Source: Rugosimonospora sp040255525 (lineage in GTDB: Bacteria; Actinomycetota; Actinomycetes; Mycobacteriales; Micromonosporaceae). From it: a stretch of DNA of 64,000 nt. Shown piece by piece: positions 1 to 8,150 of this stretch. Below the pieces are notes generated by a model that worked only from the letters and a program-made list of their open reading frames with translations, was not told the origin of the DNA and ran no database searches. Every line of letters begins with the position of its first letter. The stretch's first letter is position 1. Both the position numbers and the translations under genes were made by a program. The stretch lies in the NCBI GenBank assembly GCA_040255525.1, contig JBDZVD010000005.1, positions 62,001 to 126,000 of the forward strand, given 5' to 3'.

Positions 1-1
1 C

Positions 2-1003
2 CTGCTCGCCGGTTGCACCCACGTCTCGTCGGCGGTCACGGCTAGGGCGCTGCCGGAGAACGTGTTCGTCGCGCAGTACGCGTACGGCAGTGGCGACGCA
101 GGGGGCGGGCACGGGACATTCCTGTCGCTGTTCGACGAGCAGTCCGGCAAGCACCTGCGCGACCTGGTGCACGTCGAGGACGGCGCGAGCGTCCACCTCG
201 GTGGCTACTCGCGCGCCAGCGATCGTTCCATCACCTACGCCCTCGCCCGGGGGCCGTACTACACCAGCCGCGTCATGAACGGTGCGCCACGACCTGGCAG
301 CTGCGGTGGCACCGTGTACCGGCTGGACGCCCGCACCGGGCGGACGCGCACACTATTCACAGTCGGCGGAGATTGGACCGTCGCGTCGCCAACCGCCAGT
401 CCCGACGGGAAGTCGGTCGCCTACCTCAGCCAGCCGTGCACCGCGGCGTTCGCGCACCACATCATCATCCGCGACCTCGCGACCGGCAGTCAGCGGCACA
501 TCTCGGTGCCAGGGGCATCGGTGCAAAGAATCACGTGGAGTACCGACGGCACGCAGCTCGGCTTCACGGTGATGTTCCCGTCCCAGCCACCCAGCGACAT
601 CGACGCCGCGAATTACGCGGTGGTCGCCGCTGACACGCACGGGCCACAGGCACCCGCGGTGCTGCGCCGGGCGCCTGACCCCGGCTGCCTCGTCGAAGCC
701 GTGGCCTTCGATGACGCGGGGCTGGCGCTCACCGAAGGCTGCCCCGACGAGGTGACCGCGCCCGCGCGGCTGGTCCACCTCGCCGGCGCCGGACCGGGCG
801 TCCTGTGGCGGGCGGACACCGGTTTATGCCCAAACGGGATGTCACTCGCGTACGAGCGAGCCCACCAGTTGCTCATCACGGCCACCACCACCTGCGGGGG
901 TGCGGGTCTCCCCGTCGACGTCGTGCAGCTGTGGACCGGCGAACAGCCCCGCGAACTCGGCCGGTACGTAAACCCACAGCAGCTCGTCGATGCCGCAACG
1001 TAG
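2..1003 (+). CDS. beta-propeller-like lipoprotein (5' end outside window)
   Basis: Only the 3' part of the gene is present. The frame is open from base 2, where it reads L-L-A-G-C followed by T-H-V-S-S. This is a lipobox, so the start codon and most of the signal peptide lie upstream of the window, and the GTG at 62 is not the real start. The mature part has repeated D/N-G and S-P-D-G-like blades (for example SPDGKSVAYLS and STDGTQLGF), the pattern of TolB/WD40-like six-bladed propellers. I infer a membrane-anchored, extracytoplasmic protein with a binding or scaffold role. No catalytic motif is visible and the ligand is unknown. The next gene is about 740 bp away and probably separately transcribed. 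Confidence 0.7.
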   Translation: MLAGCTHVSSAVTARALPENVFVAQYAYGSGDAGGGHGTFLSLFDEQSGKHLRDLVHVEDGASVHLGGYSRASDRSITYALARGPYYTSRVMNGAPRPGSCGGTVYRLDARTGRTRTLFTVGGDWTVASPTASPDGKSVAYLSQPCTAAFAHHIIIRDLATGSQRHISVPGASVQRITWSTDGTQLGFTVMFPSQPPSDIDAANYAVVAADTHGPQAPAVLRRAPDPGCLVEAVAFDDAGLALTEGCPDEVTAPARLVHLAGAGPGVLWRADTGLCPNGMSLAYERAHQLLITATTTCGGAGLPVDVVQLWTGEQPRELGRYVNPQQLVDAAT

Positions 1004-1240
1004 CAAGACCGTGCCATCACACACTGCCAGGACGACGGGACGTCCGCCAGACGGCATCGGATCCGCGCCCTCGGTGGCACATGCCCCCGATGGCGCCGGC
1101 CAGCGGCCGATAGCAGATCCACCTGAAGTGCCTGGCTCGTCTTGCCAGCGCCTTACATCCGCAACCGGACGCATCGCCGGCTGCCGGGTCTGCACAGCGG
1201 TCACCCCCGAATTCGCCATCGACGCCTACCACCGGCTGTT

Positions 1241-1400
1241 TCAGATCAGCCGGTACAGGAACGCGTGTGGTCGGTAGACGATGTCGGCCTCGCCGCCGAA
1301 AGAGTCGCGGATGGCGGTCGGCCTGCGCATCGACAGCAGCACCGCGAGCTTGTACAGGTGGGCCCTCGCCAGTCCCCGGGCGGGTCGGGCCGGGGTGACT
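1241..1400 (-). pseudogene. possible degraded gene tail
   Basis: On the minus strand an open frame ends at a TGA at 1243-1241. It reads like real protein (LARAHLYKLAVLLSM, then RRPTAIRDSFGGEADIVYR), with amphipathic leucine spacing and good actinobacterial codon use. No start codon with a ribosome binding site is visible, and upstream the frame dissolves into low-complexity Gly/Ser/Pro. I do not recognise the family. It may be the 3' remnant of a decayed gene, or chance in high-GC DNA. Confidence 0.25.
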
Positions 1401-1457
1401 GAAAGGGCGGACCCGCTGCCGTCGCTGGGTAAGCGGGTTCGGCATCGATACCCATGC

Positions 1458-1487
1458 TTGACATGCTCAGAACGGCGCGGCTAGAGT
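1458..1487 (+). promoter_or_regulatory. sigma70-like promoter of the CBM13 glycosidase gene
   Basis: A perfect -35 hexamer TTGACA (1458-1463) is followed after 18 bp by TAGAGT (1482-1487) as -10. The expected transcription start is near 1494, inside the inverted repeat at 1489-1506. This leaves a 5' leader of about 250 bases before the ATG at 1748. Confidence 0.55.
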
Positions 1488-1488
1488 T

Positions 1489-1571
1489 CCCGAAAAGGAT
1501 TTCGGGCCACCTCGTCTCGCGAGCTTGATACCAGAGAGTCACACCCATCGGCGAGCCGAAATGCCTTTCGG
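1489..1571. promoter_or_regulatory. two-copy operator, CCGAAA-N4-TTTCGG
   Basis: A perfect inverted repeat CCCGAAA-AGGA-TTTCGGG lies at 1489-1506, just downstream of the -10 box. A second copy, CCGAAA-TGCC-TTTCGG, lies at 1556-1571. The arms are identical over six bases, both spacers are four bases, and the centres are about 66 bp apart. The position over the transcription start suggests a repressor controlling the secreted glycosidase. The regulator is not evident in this window. Confidence 0.55.
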
Positions 1572-1747
1572 AGTGGGTACCGGACCAGTCAACGACGCCT
1601 GGACATGCAGGACGGCGAGGTCTGGCGGACATCCTTCGCCCGTACGGCCTGTCACCGTCCGCGCATCCGTGTGCCGGTCGTTCCGGATGACCCACCCGCC
1701 GTCCCGGTCAGAGCGGATAGCGCACAGGTGAAAGGAGAACGAGCAGC

Positions 1748-3487
1748 ATGACCCAGACCGTCCGAACAGGAGGGCACCGAAGAGCCCGCCGCGCCGCGCC
1801 GGTGGCCGCCGCCGCAGTCGCCGCCGCACTTCTGCTCTCCGCGGGCTTCGCGGTGGCCCCGGTGTCGGCGGCGAGCGCCTCGACCACGCTCGTCGTGAAC
1901 GCCAGTCAGGTACTACGGCCGGTGACGCACGTCGCGACCGGAAGCCTCTACGGACTCGCGAACGCGACACAGCCGTCGGACGCACTCGTGCAGGCGATCA
2001 AGCCGAACACCTTCGTCCAGATGCCATCGGGGGGGCATCAGCAGCCCGACGGCGACATCCTCGTCGTGGCCCCGACCGCGGCCAGGGCGGGCGCGAAGCT
2101 CGTCAACCGGCTGTCGGACTACTACGCCGGCTGGCCCTACCAGTTCAGCTGGAGCACGTGGACACCGTTCGTCAACTCCCAGATCGCGGCGATGAAGGCG
2201 TCCCCCTACTACAGCAGCGTCTCCGCCTACGAGCTGTGGAACGAGCCGGACGGCACCTGGCGGTCGGCCAACGGCAGCTTTGAGTCGTTCTGGACCACCA
2301 CCTTCCGCCAGGTCCGCTCCCTCGACGCGACGAAGCCCATCCAGGGCCCCAGCTTCTCGGACAACATCAGCGACATGCGCAACTTCCTGCAGAACGCCGT
2401 CGCGACAAACACCGTGCCCGACATCCTCTCCTGGCACGAACTGTCAACCGCCTCGAAGATCGCTGGCGACGTGTCCACCGTCACCGGCATCGAACAGCAA
2501 CTCGGCATCAGCCCCCGACCGATCGCGATCGAGGAGTACGCCGCGCCCAGCGAGGTCGGTCTCCCCGGCCCGCTCGTCGGGTACATCGCGAAGTTCGAGC
2601 GACTGGGCATTCACGACGCCGAACTGGCCTTCTGGAACCAGTCCGGCGCCCTCGGCGACCTGCTGACCTCGAAGGGCGGCAGCCCCAACGCCGCGTACTG
2701 GCTCTACACCTGGTACGCCGCCATGACCGGCAACATGGTCACCACGACCCCGCCCGCGCAGACCGGCATCGACGGGTTCGCCTCGGTCCCGGCCGGCAAC
2801 AACCAGGTCAGCATCGTCGTCGGCGGCTGCTCCGGATCCTGTGCGGTGACCGTCAACGGTCTGGGTTCGCTGAGCCTCGGCAACACGGTCACCGTGAAGG
2901 TGGAGCAGACGGTGTCGCTGGGTCGCACGGTCGCCTCCTCCGGCCCGAGCACGATCTCGACCATGACGTACACCCCGTCGAACGGCTCGATCACGGTGCC
3001 CGTCACGATGGCCACGAACAACGCGTACCGCATCACCCTCACACCCGGCTCGGGGAGCGCGAGCCCGCCGCCCAGTTCGAGCCCGCCGCCCGGCTACCAG
3101 AACGTGGAGATCGTGGGTGGCCAGTCGGGCCGGTGCATTGACGTGCCGAACCAGAGCACGACCAACGGCACGCAGATGCAGCTGTACGACTGCTGGGGTG
3201 GTTCGAACCAGCGGTTCACGTACACCTCCGGCAAGCAGCTGCAGGTGTACGGCAACAAGTGCCTGGACGCCAACGGGCAGGGTACGGCCGACGGTACCGC
3301 GATCATCATCTGGGACTGCAACGGTCAGTCGAACCAGCAGTGGAACATTGACTCCAACGGCACCATCACCGGGGTGCAGTCGGGCAAGTGCCTGGACGCC
3401 AGTGGTGCGAGTACCTCGAACGGTACGAAGATCATCATCTGGTCCTGCAACGGCGGCTCCAACCAGCAGTGGAGCCTGCGCAACTGA
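1748..3487 (+). CDS. secreted clan GH-A-type glycosidase with C-terminal ricin-B (CBM13) domain
   Basis: 579 residues. An N-terminal signal peptide (Arg-rich start, long Ala/Leu core, cleavage near A-S-A at about 42-44) is followed by a TIM-barrel-like catalytic region (about 50-370). It holds YELWNEPDG, whose E166 is the usual acid/base after an Asn, and an IEEYA motif (E262/E263) that could hold the nucleophile. This NEP arrangement is typical of clan GH-A (GH5/GH39-like); the exact family and substrate are uncertain. A beta-sandwich-like segment and a Ser/Pro linker (about 437-450) lead to a beta-trefoil lectin domain (about 450-579) with three repeats (GRCIDV, NKCLDA, GKCLDA) and QxW-type motifs (SNQQW). 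The start is set by AGGAG 8-12 bases before ATG. The role is probably extracellular plant or fungal polysaccharide attack. It is followed by a strong hairpin terminator. Confidence 0.8.
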   Translation: MTQTVRTGGHRRARRAAPVAAAAVAAALLLSAGFAVAPVSAASASTTLVVNASQVLRPVTHVATGSLYGLANATQPSDALVQAIKPNTFVQMPSGGHQQPDGDILVVAPTAARAGAKLVNRLSDYYAGWPYQFSWSTWTPFVNSQIAAMKASPYYSSVSAYELWNEPDGTWRSANGSFESFWTTTFRQVRSLDATKPIQGPSFSDNISDMRNFLQNAVATNTVPDILSWHELSTASKIAGDVSTVTGIEQQLGISPRPIAIEEYAAPSEVGLPGPLVGYIAKFERLGIHDAELAFWNQSGALGDLLTSKGGSPNAAYWLYTWYAAMTGNMVTTTPPAQTGIDGFASVPAGNNQVSIVVGGCSGSCAVTVNGLGSLSLGNTVTVKVEQTVSLGRTVASSGPSTISTMTYTPSNGSITVPVTMATNNAYRITLTPGSGSASPPPSSSPPPGYQNVEIVGGQSGRCIDVPNQSTTNGTQMQLYDCWGGSNQRFTYTSGKQLQVYGNKCLDANGQGTADGTAIIIWDCNGQSNQQWNIDSNGTITGVQSGKCLDASGASTSNGTKIIIWSCNGGSNQQWSLRN

Positions 3488-3496
3488 CCTTGGCGT

Positions 3497-3522
3497 GGGT
3501 GGGGTGGGCGTCCACCCCACCC
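3497..3522 (+). terminator. strong hairpin terminator after the glycosidase gene
   Basis: A perfect 11-bp stem, GGGTGGGGTGG (3497-3507) pairing with CCACCCCACCC (3512-3522) around a GCGT loop, lies 10 bases after the stop codon. There is no U-tract, as is common for actinobacterial terminators. Confidence 0.75.
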
Positions 3523-4311
3523 ATCACGTCGACGCACGAGAATGGGAATTCTCTCGATCGGCAGCCCGGAGACGGCCGTCCTCAAAACGCCGGCCACCGA
3601 TGGCAAGACCGTTTGGCAAGGCACGGGATACCGGTACCAGCACACCGCCGGACGCCCGAGACGGCGATCCTCGCGCCGCTCGCTCATGCTGCGCCGACAA
3701 CGCCTGCGTTCCGCGCTTGCGTATCGAAGCGGAACCGTACACCACCTAGCCACAACGCGGGAACCCCAAGCACGCGACCGCTACCATCCCCCAGGCGTGT
3801 CACTATGAGATTCCGCTGTTTCCACCAGCCTGCAACGGCCTGAGCAGCCACTCCTCTACGGAACGCCGACTATATATCGACGCTCAAGCGCGGATCGCAG
3901 GACATGGGGAGCGCCAGCCGTCGCAGGCGTCGCCGACGTGGGTTGTCGGCCACGGCGAGGCGTATCGCCGAGGCCGCGCACGTCCCCCTATCCAGGTCGC
4001 CAGGACGGCGAGCTCCAGTTACCAGCCGGTCATCTCCGGCGCGTGGTGAGCGGCACTGCCAGCTGGCCTGTGCTCATCGTCAATAGCCGGTGAGCTGCAC
4101 GTCATCCGTTGTGGCAGTCGACGACCTTCTTATCGACCAACGCGTCCGGCTCATCGAAACCACTCCGGGAAGCCGGTCACCCCCCAACGGCTACCCGTTC
4201 GAATGCAATCTTCCGCTCATAGGCAACGACACGGGGTTGGTCATCCAGTTGGGCGCCAGCGAATACTCGCGCCAAGGGACACGTCCCGCTGGTTGATCGA
4301 AGCCGCCACGG
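3523..4311. other. gene-poor stretch
   Basis: About 790 bp between the glycosidase terminator and the 3' end of the HerA-type ATPase gene. Short open frames occur on both strands, but none has a ribosome binding site or a recognisable product. A small inverted repeat GAGAAT-GGGA-ATTCTC lies near 3539-3554. I see no other structure. Confidence 0.5.
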
Positions 4312-7300
4312 TCACCGTACGCGAGAGCGGTCTAGTACCTCCTCAACAGTAAGCGGACTCTTGGGGTGATGACTGAGGCACAGCGGCGTGCGTATCTTGG
4401 CGAACGGCTGACCCTCCAGCGCTACATAGAACTCGCCGGTGCGCATCTGTGAGATGCCAGGCACGTCGCCTCCTTTCGCCCGGGCCATTTCACGCGCGGC
4501 ATCGATCTGCACGGGTGCGTTCAGCAAGCCGTAACACTGGGTAGTGGCGTTTCCGGGGATGTGGTTGTGCAGCCCTTTAGGGGACTGTGTGGCGAAGACC
4601 AGTCCCAGGCCGTACTTGCGGGCCTGCGAGGCGAGGGCGAGAGTGCTTCGTGTACAGGCGGTCATGGGTCCCGACGGTGCAAACGTCTGCGCTTCGTCCA
4701 TAACGAAGAGCCCGCCGAGTGGCTTGTCGCCGGCTGGATGCTTCTTCACCCAGGCGAAGAGCGCCATCTGGAGCTGATTGACGAAGCTCTGGCGCTGCTC
4801 GTCGCCCTGCAGCCCGATCAGGCTGATGACAGAGACCCGTGCGCGTTTACCGGCGGGCGGGGTCAATAGCTCACCGGGGTTCACGGCCTCTCCGACGCCG
4901 CCGAAGAGCGGGTCGATAACCATCGCCGCCGTCAAGGTCTGGCCCAGTTCCGCGGCGATCTTACCGGCGCCACCCAGGTCACTGACCTCGGCGGGGAGGT
5001 CGTCCAGCATACCGATGAAGCCGCGAAGCGAGGTCTCCCGGTGCCGGCGGCCATAGTAGACAAGCGCCTCCTTGAGGACCGCTCGTCCACGCTCGGCCTT
5101 GCTCGTCTTGCCGTCGACCTTCGCCCGTGGCGCCAGGGTCGCGAGGGCTGCCTCGATGGCGGCCTCGAACTCGTCCGGATCGTTGACGAAGCTGTGGAAG
5201 TCGGGCAGCGGCTGGAAGCTGATCGGCCGCCCGGCGGTCCGCCGGGGGGTGTAGATCATGACCTCCGTATTCTTCAGATACTCCTGTGCCTTCTCGGCGT
5301 CGCCCTCGCTCCAACCGGCCGGTGGCTCTGGCCACGGGTCACCCAGGCGGGCCAGGTCGTTGTTGGGATCCAGAAGGATCGCGGACACGCCCTGCAGGGC
5401 ACACTCCTCAACCAGGCGGCGGATGAGAACGGTCTTGCCCGAACCTGAGCCCGCGAAGATCGCCGTGTGCTTCCGGAGCGCTTCGAGGTTGATCGGCACC
5501 GGCGCGCCGGCGTCGAAGGTGACGCCGAGGTCAATGGTGGGCACCGAGCCTGTTCGTGGCGGAGCTGGCTCTTCCCGTGCTGTCAGTCCCGGCTCCGACT
5601 CCGCCGCCCGCTCTGACACGGACACCCTGGGTGTGGATAGATCGGGTGCGGGAAGATCTGCCGCGGCATCGGCGAGTGCCTCACGCAGGAAGGTGACGTC
5701 CCGAGTCGGTTGTCGCGCGATCAGCCAGGCTTGAAGATTCGCCGGCGCCTTGCCGAGCAGATCCCGCAGTGCCCAGAGTGTGCGCAGGTCGTTGTCGGTC
5801 ACGGTCAGCCGCCGGCCGCCGGCCGCCTCGAACGCCGCGATCGCCTCCAGGTTCTTCGGAGTCTGGGGCCAGTCACGGTTCCGCAGGAGGAACAGTCGCC
5901 GGTGGGCAACATCGCCGGCAAGTCCTGCCTCCGTAGATGCGGAACGGATCCGATTGAGAACGGCAACGGCGTGATATTCGGAAGAGATTCCCCGGAATCC
6001 CCAATGCGCCTCCTCCTCGGTCTCGTCGTTAAGAGTGCGCCGCAACCGGGCGTGCAGGGCCGGCTTGGTGCTGGGCGGAGGATCTTGCTCAAAGTGTTTG
6101 GCGGCGTCTGCGCGTTCGGCCATCCACGCCTGGAGACCCGCCGACAGGAGTCCGGGTAACTCGATGTCCTCGGCGTCCTGGGCGAGCACCCGATCGATCC
6201 CCGCCGCGGCCTTGAGTTCGGCGAACCGCTCGTCTAGCGCGGTGAGGTCCGCATCCGGCGGACGCAGGACGACAAGTGGTTTGTCGCCGTCGTCAACGGT
6301 CGGCGCCCCAAGCGTGGTCAACTCTCGAACGACACCGTCGCTGGCGCAGCCACGGATATGCCGATCAACGCTCTGCAGGAGTTGGCGCGGCATGAAGTTG
6401 ACCGCATCGTCGAATGCGTCCACGTGGACCGGCCACGTCGGGTACGGCGGGGTGAACCCCACGGCACGGTAGTGCGGCTCGAGGCGTTTCGCGACCAGTG
6501 CCTGCCCGACCTCAGCCGACGGGACGCGGCCCAGGTTCTGCGTCGCCAGGAAACGGTCCTGGACGGCCGCGATCGCGTACCGCTTGATGACCTCCCAGGT
6601 TGCATGCTGAGCGGCAATCACCGTGAGCGTCCTGCGGGTCGCCTCGCGCAGCGCCATGAGCCCGTTGGTGATCTGGTCGAGCAGGACCGAGTCCTGCCAC
6701 TCGGCGTCGTGCTGGTTGGCCATCGCCTTGGCGAGCGGGGCGAGCAGGCCGTCGATCTGGTCGACCGCGATGACCGATGGTCCGGTCAGTGCAAGCAACC
6801 AGGACACCTCGCTGACCACCTGATCTGGCGGGTGTGTCCCGCGGGGTAACCCCCACGGCGCACGTTCGCCAGGCTCGCATTCCTCGCCGGAGAGCAGGAA
6901 GTTGTTGGCGACCTCCCGAGCTCGGAAGTCACCGGCGTTGAACATCGCCAGCGCGCGGGCGGTGTGCCGACAAGCGAGAGCCACCTCGGGGTGGTACTGG
7001 TGGAGCGCTTCGAGAAAGGACTCGACGGCGTTGCGCTCCAGCGGCGCGTCGCCTATAACTGCCTGGCGTGCGTCGAACGGCACGCCGATCATCAGCGTGA
7101 CTCGGCGCAGGAACACCCGCAACTGTGTCTCGTGACCGTCAACCCGGCGCGTCAGGCCGTTGAGCATCGAGTTCGCGACGCTGTACCAGAAGCGCGTGCC
7201 GTCGAGGAGGCTGACCAGGAAAAAATATCCGTCCTGGCGCTGGATCTGTTCGCGCACCCAGCCGAGGAGGTGAGTCTTGCCTGAGCCTCGCTGGCCCTGC

Positions 7301-7485
7301 ACAACAACACCGGTGGGGTCGGAGTCCGGGGAGTCTCGGGCTTCGCCGATCGCGTCGAGGATGGCCTCGGCGACGTGCCTGTGAAGTGTGTCGACGTGGA
7401 ACTCCGATCGCCGCCAGACGTCGTCGCGGGTTGGAGCCAGGCTGATCCGCAGGCCGGTGAGTGCCTTGAGTCCGGTCTCGGTCAT
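4312..7485 (-). CDS. AAA-type NTPase fused to HerA-type ATPase (putative defence translocase)
   Basis: 1057 residues from the ATG at 7485, which overlaps the TGA of the upstream gene as ATGA (translational coupling). The N-terminal NTPase has a P-loop GQRGSGKT (64-71), a Walker B-like SVIAVDQID (237-245, Asp-Gln instead of Asp-Glu) and a sensor-like LTVIAAQ (287-293), as in ORC/STAND-like AAA proteins. A linker (about 400-650) leads to a HerA/DUF87-type ATPase: P-loop AGSGSGKT (678-685), ILLDPNND after the next strand, Walker B GGLFVMDEAQ (924-933) and ATQSP (965-969). HerA-type enzymes form hexameric DNA pumps that work with nucleases. Here the partner is probably the PD-(D/E)XK protein encoded first in the operon, with the winged-helix protein as adaptor. 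Two separate ATPase modules in one chain are unusual. A defence role is inferred from context. Confidence 0.75.
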   Translation of the reverse strand: MTETGLKALTGLRISLAPTRDDVWRRSEFHVDTLHRHVAEAILDAIGEARDSPDSDPTGVVVQGQRGSGKTHLLGWVREQIQRQDGYFFLVSLLDGTRFWYSVANSMLNGLTRRVDGHETQLRVFLRRVTLMIGVPFDARQAVIGDAPLERNAVESFLEALHQYHPEVALACRHTARALAMFNAGDFRAREVANNFLLSGEECEPGERAPWGLPRGTHPPDQVVSEVSWLLALTGPSVIAVDQIDGLLAPLAKAMANQHDAEWQDSVLLDQITNGLMALREATRRTLTVIAAQHATWEVIKRYAIAAVQDRFLATQNLGRVPSAEVGQALVAKRLEPHYRAVGFTPPYPTWPVHVDAFDDAVNFMPRQLLQSVDRHIRGCASDGVVRELTTLGAPTVDDGDKPLVVLRPPDADLTALDERFAELKAAAGIDRVLAQDAEDIELPGLLSAGLQAWMAERADAAKHFEQDPPPSTKPALHARLRRTLNDETEEEAHWGFRGISSEYHAVAVLNRIRSASTEAGLAGDVAHRRLFLLRNRDWPQTPKNLEAIAAFEAAGGRRLTVTDNDLRTLWALRDLLGKAPANLQAWLIARQPTRDVTFLREALADAAADLPAPDLSTPRVSVSERAAESEPGLTAREEPAPPRTGSVPTIDLGVTFDAGAPVPINLEALRKHTAIFAGSGSGKTVLIRRLVEECALQGVSAILLDPNNDLARLGDPWPEPPAGWSEGDAEKAQEYLKNTEVMIYTPRRTAGRPISFQPLPDFHSFVNDPDEFEAAIEAALATLAPRAKVDGKTSKAERGRAVLKEALVYYGRRHRETSLRGFIGMLDDLPAEVSDLGGAGKIAAELGQTLTAAMVIDPLFGGVGEAVNPGELLTPPAGKRARVSVISLIGLQGDEQRQSFVNQLQMALFAWVKKHPAGDKPLGGLFVMDEAQTFAPSGPMTACTRSTLALASQARKYGLGLVFATQSPKGLHNHIPGNATTQCYGLLNAPVQIDAAREMARAKGGDVPGISQMRTGEFYVALEGQPFAKIRTPLCLSHHPKSPLTVEEVLDRSRVR

Positions 7486-8150
7486 GCCGCGCCGATCGCC
7501 ATTACATGCTGGTCGCGGTCGCCGATGTTCACCGCCGCGCTTCGGTCCCGCAGGGTCAGCGCCTTCTGGTTCGTCTCCTCTTCGATCTGGACGCCCGGCA
7601 TCCGGGCCATCAGCCGGAGCACGCCGTCGACCTCCCGCTTGGGGACGTCGACCAGCCGTTCCCTGATATCGGCAAGTCCCACCCAACTACCGGCTGTCGT
7701 GGCCAGGCTCCGGTACGCCCGACGGATCTCGCGCTCGATCTCCTCAGCGGTCGGGGCGTCCACATCGGCGGACGGTCCCCTGACCGAATCCGGCTCGGTG
7801 CCGAACACCTGGGCGAGACTTCGGCCGGTCCGGTGAAGGTAACGGTCGAGGCCACCCATCACGGCGTAGAAGGCGTGCCCGGCAGAGCCCGCGCCTTGGG
7901 GCACCGCGCTGGTCAACTCCGCACGGCACCACCTCCATCCTTGCTCGGCGAGGCTGAAAAAGTACGCGTTCCGGGCCCCCTTGCGGCACTCGATGAGCTT
8001 GGCCTCGATGAGCCTGAGCCTTGATTTACCGGTCAACTCCAACCCCGGCGCGTACTTCTGCCTGATCTCCGGATTGGAAAGCTCAGCGTTCTCTGCCATG
8101 AGGATGAGCAGCAATGCCCGCTCCGGTACTGACAGGTTCAGCTCCGGCAT
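7482..8150 (-). CDS. double winged-helix protein linking nuclease and HerA ATPase genes
   Basis: 222 residues, no family name recognised. The N-terminal half (about 5-70) looks like a winged helix: RALLLILMAEN, then NPEIRQKYAP and a basic RLRLIEAKLIECR recognition segment with a YFFSL wing. A second winged-helix-like unit lies near 160-205 (GLADIRERLVDVPKREVDGVLRLM). A charged linker (about 120-140) separates them. The ATG at 8150 has AAGGAGG at 7-8 bases. The gene start overlaps the end of the nuclease gene by 68 bp, and its stop overlaps the HerA gene start as ATGA. I infer a DNA-binding or bridging subunit of a three-protein complex. A plain autoregulator is the alternative. Confidence 0.6.
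   Translation of the reverse strand: MPELNLSVPERALLLILMAENAELSNPEIRQKYAPGLELTGKSRLRLIEAKLIECRKGARNAYFFSLAEQGWRWCRAELTSAVPQGAGSAGHAFYAVMGGLDRYLHRTGRSLAQVFGTEPDSVRGPSADVDAPTAEEIEREIRRAYRSLATTAGSWVGLADIRERLVDVPKREVDGVLRLMARMPGVQIEEETNQKALTLRDRSAAVNIGDRDQHVMAIGAA

Noticed and set aside
2444..3520. Minus-strand frame of about 358 codons opposite the CBM13 glycosidase
   Set aside because: Low-complexity Val/Arg/Gly shadow of the ricin-type repeats; no start site.
7486..7686. 67-codon N-terminal extension of the HerA gene
   Set aside because: It lies inside the upstream winged-helix gene in another phase, is Arg/Pro-rich and lacks a ribosome site; the ATG at 7485 forms an ATGA overlap.
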